DNA from: Branchiostoma floridae
Taxonomy: Eukaryota; Chordata; Leptocardii; Amphioxiformes; Branchiostomatidae
DNA: 64,000 nt
Reading direction: 5' to 3'
NCBI RefSeq assembly: GCF_000003815.2
Contig: NC_049994.1
Location: 101,437-165,436 of the forward strand
The notes beneath the pieces are model-generated. The model had not been told where the DNA came from. It searched no databases and saw nothing but the letters and a program-made list of their open reading frames with translations. The translations under genes were made by a program, and so were the position numbers. Below are positions 55,629 to 64,000 of the stretch, piece after piece; positions within the stretch are counted from its first letter, which is position 1; each line of letters opens with the position of its first letter.

Positions 55629-55770
55629 TATCTGGTTGAGCTGGCCTGTCTGGGGCTGGTTGAGCAGGCCGATATGGGGCTGGTTGAGCTAGCCGGTCTG
55701 GCATATCTAGCTGAACTGGGGCTGGTTGGGCAGGCCGATCTGGGGCTCGTTGAGCTAGCCGGTCTGGCAT
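55629..55770. repeat. Short minisatellite array
   Basis: Units of the gagctggccggtctggggct family. The left flank aatttgtaggtgctcagcac is shared with the left flank of the 50.4 kb array, so array and flank moved together. Confidence 0.85.
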
Positions 55771-56389
55771 AGACCTGACTAGAGCCTGAATGCGATACTC
55801 TGGCACACAGGGAGGGAATTAGTCAAATGCATGTTTTCCTGCCAGTCCTGCCTGTTTTTATCTATTGAGTCCTTTTGCTGATTTTTAAACAATATATTGT
55901 AAATAAATTGGCACTGTTTTATCTCTCTGTTAATAACGTTACAGATTTCGATTAGAAGTGAAAGCTGAACATGTGTGCTTACTTGATCATGCTGGTTAGG
56001 ACCCCAGAGAGGAAGTCACCAATTGCATTGTACACTGTTGTCAAAACATGTTGCTCCACAGCAAGGCTAAGGTTGATGCTATTCATTGTACATATATGTG
56101 GCAAGCAAGGTGCATTACTGAGTACAGCTGGTTTATGATATAACTGATGCTGTTTTCCATACATGAATATGCAGTGTATGAATAGAAAGCGATTTGTGTA
56201 CTCCATGGTTAAAAATCAGTAAAAGAAAGTATAACACGTTATCTAAACAAGTCCATTCAATGTAACTGTTTGGGTGTTACCATTTAAGACCATGTAAGGT
56301 CTCAATATGTGATTGTCAAATAGATTTTAACGTTATACATTCATATTAACAATGGTTGGTGTTAGTGTGAACAATATTTATCTCATTAC

Positions 56390-56527
56390 AATTATCCAGG
56401 ACACCTAGATAGAGTGTACCTCCATCACCATTCAGGAAGGCAAATCCGAATCCGTTAACGTCTTTGGGTATCATATCGTAGATGTGCCCTCCGGCTTCCT
56501 TAAACTCTACGCTGTCTCCTTTCAACG
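56390..56527 (-). CDS. Schlafen AlbA_2-like exon, copy A
   Basis: Exon with acceptor acttgcaag and donor gtaatg. Translation: LKGDSVEFKEAGGHIYDMIP, DVNGFGFAFLNGDGG, TLYLGVLDN. This is the VEFKE....I...I.....AF.N..GG.L..GV.D pattern of the AlbA_2 (Schlafen) nucleic-acid-binding fold. Schlafen-family proteins act on tRNA or ribosomes in vertebrates; the role here is unknown. Only the first half of the domain is encoded. No following exon with the second half was found below 56390. The donor lacks the usual G before gt, which copy B retains. Confidence 0.6.
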
Positions 56528-57050
56528 CTTGCAAGTGGAAGTAATGTGCTGGCCTGGACAGTCAACTGCACAATCCATTATTCAAACTTGTACTCATTCA
56601 GGCTGGTTTTACAAAAACAATTCCCCTGCCCACAATCAATCCAGTTAATACGTTCTTTTAGTATACCCGCAAATCACAAAGTCAAGAAACTCCGCAGGTA
56701 TATGGGGGTTACTTTTGGAAGTTACATTTGAGGGCAATTGTACAAGTGCCGGTTTCAAATGGACTTTCTTCTGTCAGTGATTGATGGGACCACATCTTGC
56801 ATGGATTAAACAATTAAGAAAATAGAGTAAGTTTCCAGCGCTGAACTAAATCTTTGACATTCCAGTTTTTATACTAAATTATTTCTTGTTATACTTTATT
56901 CTCATTATTATAAAAGACACACTTCATTACCCGTTCAAACGCTCCCGAGTTCAAGCCGTAACAGTGTGCATACAACTTTTATATAGCTTTGAAGTATAGC
57001 GCGCATTTCGCGCGAGAACTTGACAGAAACCCGGTGAATGAAAAACTCAC

Positions 57051-57244
57051 CATTTGTCCCGAAATCCAACTCCTTTTTGAGTTCTGCATAGTTCACGCAG
57101 AAGCCCCCCTTGACGTAAGTTTCCTTCAGCTTCACCACCTGGTCCTGCACTTCACCCCCAGGCAAACTTCTCCACCGCCACTCGGTCTTCCTCACGGATC
57201 CATTCCACCTTGATCCACGTACCGTTGATGTGGGCATACGTCAT
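57051..57244 (-). pseudogene. Upstream exon of copy A, one-base frameshift
   Basis: ATG at 57244: MTYAHINGTWIKVEWIREED, then a TGA. In the next frame KETYVKGGFCVNYAELKKEL and DFGTN, then a gtgagt donor at 57050. The frame change coincides with a G5 run (about 57166-57170), so it may be a sequencing or assembly error. The equivalent in block B (59166-59480) shares NYAE(L/I)KKE.DFG. Family not recognised. Confidence 0.45.
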
Positions 57245-57254
57245 GATGCCGGCC

Positions 57255-58335
57255 TTCGGAGCACCCGGCCGATGGTATGGCCGCAGTCGCAGTGACGGGG
57301 CACTCTCACAATCTACCAGCCTTACAGCTTGGTCGAAATAATGAAATGTCTGCAGGGACAGTTTCTGTTAACGAAACAAAGGGTCAATGTCAATCTCTCG
57401 GTATGCGGTTCAGAGGACGATTTGCATTAAAATGTCTTGATACACTGACCTCTAAATGAGAGCTTGTACGTCCTTTTGTTTTCTTGAAAATATATCTAAA
57501 ATCACTAAACAAATAAAAAATGAAAGCACATCAGCTTACCATTCTGGAAGACAGTACTCTTGACGTTGCAACGGAGGCAAAGTTTCAGTCAAGTGCTGAA
57601 AGAAGCGTAATTGGCGGGAAAATTGGATGAACCATCGCCGCATGTGTTACTTTACTTCTTGTTGTATCTAAAATACATTTGCTGATCAACTGCTGACTTT
57701 GCCATGTGTCACTTCTTGCCATTGTATGAGCCATTCAAAGATTTCAATTGACAAGACCCTGAATTGGAAGGTTGAGCGCAGTACCATATTGTCCTTGTCA
57801 GTCACAAAACAAATTGAAAAAAAATATATTTTGCTTTTTATGCTGAGCGAGTACATAACAATAATAGTCTTGTACACTTATTGCCTCCAAATATTTCTTT
57901 TGCACTTACTGGCTCCAGATTATCATCTGCATTTGATTTATTTACAATCTATAGGAATGATTGGAGGTTACAGATTTACCAGAGCAGCTATAATATTCAC
58001 AATGTTATCGAATAGGTCAATCATGTCGAAGGGTAGTTCTGCTTTCATGATGTTGAAATTTGTGACCAATTACTCGATTTACATGTAAAGTATGCAAGAC
58101 ATTTTTTTAAAATTTGCTTTGTGACAGACATGTGGCACTGCGCTCAAACTTCAAGTTGAAGAAAGTGTCTGGGTGGAAGATGGCGAAGAAAGTGTCTGGA
58201 TGTGGGAAAATGAGAAGTCATGTCTCCTTGTTTGTTTCCTCATCAGTGTTTGTTTTCATCACCGACATCAGGCTCACACTCCATAGCATCTTCCTCATGA
58301 AATACAATGAGACCATTTATGCAGGGGTGTTAGTA
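57255..58335. other. No recognisable gene
   Basis: No supported features between the two duplicated blocks. Confidence 0.35.
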
Positions 58336-58678
58336 CGCAGTTTCATCAGCAAGGCTTAGGTGGATGCTATTTACTGTACCTGCATGCGGCAAGGAGGGTG
58401 CATTACTGAGTACAGCTGTTTTATGATATGATTGATGCTATTTTCCATACATACATATGTAGTGTATGCATGGAAAGCGATTTATGTACCCCATGCATGG
58501 TTGAAAATCAGTAAAAGAAATTATATTAAAGACAAGTCCATTCAATGTAACCGTGTGGGTGTTGTTACCATTTAAGATCATTTAAGATCTCAATAAGTGA
58601 TTTTCAAAGAAATTTTAACGTTATATATTCATATTAACAGTGATTGATGTTGATGTAAACAATAAGTAATCTCCTTAC

Positions 58679-58816
58679 CACTGTCCAAAACAACGAGACA
58701 GAGTGTGCCGCCATTCGCATTGAGGAATGCGCATCCGAACTTCTTAACATCGCTGGTTAGAATGTCGTAGATGTATCGCCCTTCGGCTTCCTTGAACTGT
58801 ACGTTGTCTCCTCCTT
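58679..58816 (-). pseudogene. Schlafen AlbA_2-like exon, copy B (acceptor lost)
   Basis: Frame: PKGGDNVQFKEAEGRYIYDI, KKFGCAFLNANGGTLCLVVL, DSG, then a good donor gtaagg. Compared with copies A and D, about ten bases containing the tgcaag acceptor are missing just upstream. The conserved Glu of VEFKE is Gln. Probably not spliced as in copy A. Confidence 0.6.
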
Positions 58817-59165
58817 TTGGAAGTAATGTGCTGGCCAGGACAGTCAATTGCACAAACAATTATTCAAACTTGTACTCATTAAGGCTGGTTTTACAAAAAC
58901 AATTCCCCTGCCCACACTCAATCTAGTTAATACGTTTTTAGTGTACCCGCAAAACACAAAGTCAAGAAACTCGGCAGGTATATGGAGGTTACTTTTGGAA
59001 GTAGACTCCTCCATTTGAGGGCAATTGTACAAGTGCGGGTTTGAAACGTACTTTCTTCTGTCAGTGGTTGATGGGACCACATCTTGTATGAATTATACAA
59101 TTAAGAAAATAGAGTTAGTTTCCAGCACTGAACTAAATTTTTGACATTCCAGTTTTTGTACTAAA

Positions 59166-59480
59166 TTATTTCTTGTTCTCATTATAATAAAAGGCACACT
59201 TCACTACTCGTTCAAACGCTCCCGAGTTCAAACCGTTATGTGTGCATACAACTTTTAAAAGGCATTGAAGTAAAGCACGCATTTTGCGCGAAAACTTGAC
59301 AGAAACCCGGTGAATGAAAACGATTTGACCGAAATCCTTCTCCTTTTTGATTTCAGCATAGTTGGTCAGTGTTGATCTTTTAAAACTGACAGGCGTTTCC
59401 TCGAAATCTTTGCGTGATTTAAAGATTTCATATGCTGACAACTGCAGTCCGACGACAGCAGGCGATAGTTTCGCAGCCAT
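59166..59480 (-). CDS. Hypothetical first exon or short protein, block B
   Basis: ATG at 59480 in good context (cagccat reversed: atggctgcg), MAAKLSPAVVGLQLSAYEIF, then NYAEIKKEKDFG and VFIHRVSVKFSRKMRAL. It is the block B counterpart of 57051-57244. The donor present in block A (ggtgagtt) is deleted here, so the frame reads on to a stop at 59166. Function unknown. Confidence 0.4.
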   Translation of the reverse strand: MAAKLSPAVVGLQLSAYEIFKSRKDFEETPVSFKRSTLTNYAEIKKEKDFGQIVFIHRVSVKFSRKMRALLQCLLKVVCTHNGLNSGAFERVVKCAFYYNENKK

Positions 59481-59489
59481 TGTCGATCG

Positions 59490-60060
59490 GTCGTAATGCT
59501 AAAATTTTCGGCACGCAGTATGGTGCCGACTTCGTATTTTCCTTTGTGATAAGTAACTAAATAAACTTATGTTCCATCCTGAAAAGAATGAATGATCTGA
59601 GTATTATGATCGACTTTTACCAGGATAATTTTTGGGGACAGAAGGTGTGGGGAGGGGGTGATACAAGAAAACAAGTTCTCGAGTAGATGACTTTGCGAAG
59701 AGAACGTCTCAGCGAAATACGCGAACTTAAATGAAATTACAGTAGTATAGACTAGTATCAACGCTGTGATGTGTTAACGCAAGGTTACCAGTTTATGTTC
59801 AATTTGTTAACAACGCATTTTTACGGAAAATGCGCTGGAAGAAGTTAAAAGCTCTCCCTTTTGGAAGATATCTTGATCTGCCTCAACTTCTGTATGGCAT
59901 TATATTTCTTCTGTTGGATTTATCGCCCTACGAGTTTCTTTAATAAAAAGTCTGCCAAGAATTCTTCCAGGGTGACCAGTTTACGGCCAGGTGGGTGTTT
60001 CTCCCTGGGGTATATTTCTAAAGGCCATTTAATTGATCATTTCCCATAAAAAGTTCCCCA
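59490..60060. other. No recognisable gene
   Basis: No coding, RNA or mobile-element feature that I can support. Confidence 0.35.
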
Positions 60061-60066
60061 AGTAGT

Positions 60067-60543
60067 TCACAGCATACGTACAAAACTGGAGGAGACACTG
60101 TTTTGCACAGCTGGTTTGAACACTGGTTCATAGTCATCGTCAACTAGGGTATCATCATTGATGAGGTTGACGAAATCTGGCGACCTACTGTCATTGTAGT
60201 TTTGATGTTCCAATATCTCTAGTGTGACCAGCAGCCTCAGGAGCACATGGCAGTTCTCTTGTCCGTAGAGGGTACGAGATATTGCCCTGTACAGACAGTT
60301 ACCATCGGCAGCTACCGCGAGAGGTTTGTGGCTTTGGAAGACTGCGGGGTCGAGGAGCTGGAGGATGTTCTCTGACGTGTAGTCAACAGGGCCTTTAGGT
60401 GGACTTTGCAGGCGTGGTGGTAATCTTACTCCGTACGTTTGCAGTAGAAGGGGCTCAGATTGAGCAGCATTACACATAGCTGATACGCCAGAATTGATGG
60501 CAGTCTCCAACCTGAATAACCCATTGATAGTTCCATTCAGCAT
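60067..60543 (-). CDS. OTU-like cysteine protease domain, N-terminal half
   Basis: Frame of 158 codons from ATG 60543; it stays open upstream to about 60610, so the start may instead be an internal codon of a longer exon. DYTSENILQLLDPAVFQSHK is followed by VAADGNCLYRAISRTLYG, where D80 and C83 are the OTU catalytic Asp and Cys, then CHVLLRLLVTLEILEHQNYN, the H..LR..V...I..N...Y helix. OTU proteases cut ubiquitin chains; a related invertebrate group resembles vertnin. The catalytic His segment is not in this exon. A donor (gtacgt) at 60081 would let the gene continue downstream, so the stop at 60067 may not be used. Confidence 0.65.
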   Translation of the reverse strand: MLNGTINGLFRLETAINSGVSAMCNAAQSEPLLLQTYGVRLPPRLQSPPKGPVDYTSENILQLLDPAVFQSHKPLAVAADGNCLYRAISRTLYGQENCHVLLRLLVTLEILEHQNYNDSRSPDFVNLINDDTLVDDDYEPVFKPAVQNSVSSSFVRML

Positions 60544-60614
60544 TACAAACCCCCAAAAGTGGTTGTTTTTAAAACAGCCATAATGCCATAAAAACTTTAT
60601 TACACGAATGACAG

Positions 60615-62625
60615 CCTCCTTCGTTTAAAAGATAAATCCCCATCCCCAAAAAAGCTATAATGATAATCAATTCCAAGTTACCGAGAGGGTTAATATAATA
60701 GTTGTAATAAGTTTGAACTATTTTAAGTAAATTAACATTTTAGCCACAATAGTTCTAATTGTTTAAACAATTGAAAAGGAAATGTTGATGTTTGAGCTTA
60801 TTTATATATGTTGGAATTGTTGTGAAACTAACAGTGCAAATATATATTTTCTTTACATTTATGGGATTTGTTTTATGGAATTTGAGTTTTAACGATTTGC
60901 AGCATGGGTGTAACTTTTATGTGAGAGAAAACACATGAAATCAGACGTGTAATAATAATCATCATCACCTATTCATGTATTGTTGACAACGAACGCGAAT
61001 CATTTGAGTAGCTCTGTCGTGTAACAAGTTGAAGTTTGTGATCATTACCCGCTTAGTGTTGCTCGTGCTTTGTACTTGACCGGACCGAGGTGATGGTTAA
61101 GGAACAATCCGGACAGGTGAAAGAGATTACTGCCAGTCCATGTTTGCCACATCTGTCTGTCCATCCCAAGACAGCTACTGCAATAAAATCATGATAGTAT
61201 CTGTTATATTGGTGGTCTTTTTGTGTTTGAAAATGCTTCGCTATTCACTGCAGCTACTTGTGACAAGGAATATACATTACTGAGCACAGCTGTTTTATGA
61301 TATGATTGATGCTGTTTTCCATACATAAATATGCAGTGTATGAATAGAAAGCGATTTATGTATCCCATGGTTAAACATCAGTGAAAAATTATATTTAATT
61401 ATATAAAAGTCCATTCAATATAGCTATGTAGGTATTGTTGCCATTTAACCCTTAAAGGATGGGTTAAAATTCGAGGTAGTTACAGGAAACGGGCTTAAAA
61501 TCTTAGAAAACATGCCAAGTCGACAACATTATCATTTTTGGTCATTAACATAATTATTGGTCATGCTAGATTTTCAAAACTATTCATTTTTTAGAAAGCT
61601 AGGGGGTAGCTCTATTTAATAAAAAGAAGCAAATGACTACCAGGTTTGTAATCAAATCTATTGCACAAAAAAGTCCTTGCCTGCTCTCTCAGCACGTTTT
61701 CATTGTGGTCGAGTAATGCTGCCTCTTCGGGTTGTACTTCAGCAGCATGGAATGAAATACCTCCACACTTCCTGCAGAACAAAAAAAAAAGCGTACATGT
61801 ATATTATTGTTTTTGAATTGACAATTTCCTATTACATTATGATGATATAGAGTTATCAAAACCCATCTCTACCGATACTGTAAGAAATCAGAATTTCATC
61901 TATGACATTACTAGTACTAATATTTACTTTTCATGTTCTTGTGCAGGTTCAAGTACATGTTTATGCTTAAACCTAGTCCCCATTTAGAGCAAATTCACAT
62001 GAATAATTAAAAGTACCCCTTAACAAAAAATATCAGAAACTCGAGGCAACATCACAAAGTCTGACACTCAACAACATCATGTGTCCAATGTACAAAACTG
62101 AGTACATACTGAGTACCAAACCACGAACAGTTAAAACTAAAGCTGTTCCTGTTGTACAAAGTCAGTCCCTGTGCTTCTGTTTGTACAATGGCCTTGCACT
62201 TAGGCCACTGAACTTATAATATTTTGTGCGTCTATGTCTTGCACATTCATTCAAGTATCTTTTCCCCTAACTTGCAGGATACAGACTAAGATAACACTAA
62301 TATCTACAAGACTGAAGGAATAGGGATCAATTGGCAGTGACTTCAGAATAATTCTACTCTCTTCTCTAACTGATGATTTAGTTTTAGGTCAACAATAAAT
62401 TTGCTACAAAAAACATCCAACTTATAACCATAATGTTGGTACCAAACGGAATGATGGAATCAGTACGACATTCAAAGGTCAATTGGTGTTGAAAGTCACT
62501 AATAAACTTACAGTCTTGCATATCAGTCATCTTAATTCAATATAGGTTCATAAAACCCAAACATGTTAACAAGGCAAGATCATGTCCACTTCCGGCATCC
62601 ACAACTAGCCCATGTTCTTTTGATG
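60615..62625. other. No gene; contains duplicated block C
   Basis: 61240-61460 repeats part of blocks A and B (tgagcacagctgttttatga, ccatacataaatatgcagtg). The rest is AT-rich with no supported feature. Confidence 0.45.
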
Positions 62626-62629
62626 ATAT

Positions 62630-63622
62630 TCAGAAAAGCACTTGGCATTCGCTACACTCGTAGCAAGTACGTTTTTGTGTTAGATGTTGAGGTCTATTCA
62701 CACAGCGACGTTTCTTTCCTACCTGTAGCCTCACCTGATGGTGGCCATACAATGGATGGGCAGGATTAGGTGGGTTGGGGTCAACTTGCAATGACCCTTT
62801 CTTGTTACAGTTTTTGCTACTATTTAAATTCTTCTTAGAAAATGGCAATACAATAAATTGTCCTCTGCACAGAGAGCAGGTCCTCTGCATTATCTTTCTC
62901 CAACGTCCACGCATGTGACAGAGGCACTACCACAGGTGGGGTAAACCACTACCACAGGTGGGGTGTCGAGGCAGACGACACAATTCTCTTCTATGTACGC
63001 ATTGTAGGAAACCCAGCTGTCTTCATAACATGCAGAACAAAAATATGTAGGATTCATTGATGACATCAGAAATCTATCCCCCTGTTTCAATATTGATGTT
63101 GTTGTCTATTGTTACACATCCCGGTTTTACAATGTCAAGTCGGCGTTTTTGTTTCGTGGACGCGCTATCGGCATTATTGACAGCTTCTTTCAGGTCGGCG
63201 AAAATGTCATCAACATACCATTTTGCGCCCTTTCCATGAATGAGAACCGTGCCAATAGTAGTGTAGAAATGTATAGTCAGCACTTTGTTGTTGTCTGCTG
63301 GCTTACTTAGGTCCTTAACTGACAGCTTTGTGTCCTTGTTCTTCCATGCACACGTGTATCCCTTCTCATGTTCGGAGGGCGAGTGGAAGTGCGCTTTGTT
63401 GGCATTTATCCATAGAGGTATGCGATCGGGTGAGGTTCGGAATTTGAAGCTACATACCGTGTTCTTACTGGCATCTGCGTGATCCTCGGTGATCTGTTCA
63501 AACTCCGTAATGTTCTTCGCCGGAGTGTTCCACGGCTTGGTACTGACGGACCGGGTCCTGTATCTCTTCTCCGTTGGCGGCTCCGGCGTCCCAAGCTCCG
63601 GCGCATTTTTTGGTCGTCCCAT
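62630..63622 (-). pseudogene. Damaged RING-domain gene, paralogous RING to 22.9 kb
   Basis: ATG at 63622 in strong context (gccATGG): MGRPKNAPELGTPEPPTEKR (AT-hook-like GRPK), then FHSPSEHEKGYTCAW and IHFYTTIGTVLIHGKGAKW to about 63077. A G5 run at 63077-63081 shifts the frame; the next frame gives YFCSACYEDSW and AYIEENCVVCLDTPPVVVVY, matching 11 of 15 RING residues from 22.9 kb (CVVCLDxPP.V.V.P). A near-exact 22-bp tandem duplication (accccacctgtggtagt core) follows. The RING His and one Cys are absent, a TAA occurs, and CSLCRGQF resumes in another frame. A further cysteine cluster (KRTCYECSEC) ends at 62630. The first shift may be an assembly error; the RING damage looks real. Confidence 0.6.
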
Positions 63623-63775
63623 GGCGATAAACACGTTAGATGTCTTCAAATATCAAACTCTATAATCTTAACTGGTACGGAAATCTTCGTAACTTGTATA
63701 TATCACTCCACAACCCAGGTAACCGCTCTAAATTTGATCTACTGATAAAGCGCACGTAACGCACGTCTAGTCACG

Positions 63776-63786
63776 GCCGCCATCTT
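63776..63786 (-). promoter_or_regulatory. YY1-type motif, candidate core promoter
   Basis: On the minus strand the motif is AAGATGGCGGC, the canonical YY1 initiator-proximal site, about 155 bp upstream of the ATG at 63622 and in the sense orientation of that gene. Confidence 0.5.
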
Positions 63787-63789
63787 GCT

Positions 63790-64000
63790 AAGTTTTCTGT
63801 ATTTAGTTGTATACAAAGAAACCCTGGGCTAGGACGGCGGGAAAAAATTATGAAAATTGTGCAGAGCAATTTACTGAAAAGTTTCACATCCAACCATAAG
63901 GTCACGTGATGTCGTACGGACCGAACCATTTCAGGCGCGGTGGCGCCTCATACAAATTGTGTGATGCAGTAGACTAAGTTTTCCTTCTTCATCTGCCCAA
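63790..64000. other. Upstream flank, window edge
   Basis: No further feature. A short aggcgc/gcgcct dyad lies near 63935-63950. Confidence 0.3.

Larger units (their letters stand above)
55979..57250. repeat. Duplicated block A
   Basis: Paralogous to block B (58340-59490); a part (gcagtgtatgaatagaaagc etc.) recurs at 61240-61460 and another part at 51569-51890. It carries the two exon-like pieces listed separately. Confidence 0.85.

Overview
This is intron-rich, AT-biased eukaryotic DNA, most likely from an invertebrate deuterostome. A lancelet (Branchiostoma) is my best guess, from remembered style of transposon ends and gene structure rather than any search. No prokaryotic operon, CRISPR array or rRNA is visible. 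Genes are split into short exons (about 25-270 bp) with GT-AG borders, and single open frames rarely represent them. A 100-N assembly gap lies at 16962-17061.

Left part (1-23 kb). A plus-strand five-exon gene fragment (1282-2556) encodes two CCHC zinc knuckles. A minus-strand ten-exon gene (5933-11170, first exon perhaps at 11606) encodes a ubiquitin-specific protease with recognisable Cys, QQD, zinc-ribbon and His boxes. An RFX-type X-box and a CRE lie upstream of it. A plus-strand gene (20492-22997) encodes two GTSF1/U11-48K-type CHHC fingers followed by a C-terminal IAP/MDM2-type RING. This is the most unusual architecture in the window.

Middle part (24-44 kb). This is mostly transposon wreckage: pogo/Tigger-like and PIF/Harbinger-like transposase pseudogenes, MITE-like elements, several non-LTR reverse-transcriptase 3' ends, and segmental repeats. 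Several insertions can be checked against a paralogous uninterrupted copy inside the same window, which gives target-site duplications and a relative order of events.

Right part (44-64 kb), mainly minus strand. It holds a frameshifted THAP domain, a CCHC-knuckle plus Gly/Arg-rich gene fragment, a pogo-type HTH fragment, an SGNH-hydrolase-like exon next to 24-bp and 51-bp minisatellites, duplicated blocks carrying Schlafen AlbA_2-like exons, an OTU-like (DGNC) exon, and a damaged RING gene related to the one at 22.9 kb.

Ubiquitin-related domains recur (USP, OTU, two RINGs), as do small-RNA or RNA-binding style zinc fingers (CHHC, CCHC). Nothing in the sequence proves that these genes act together.
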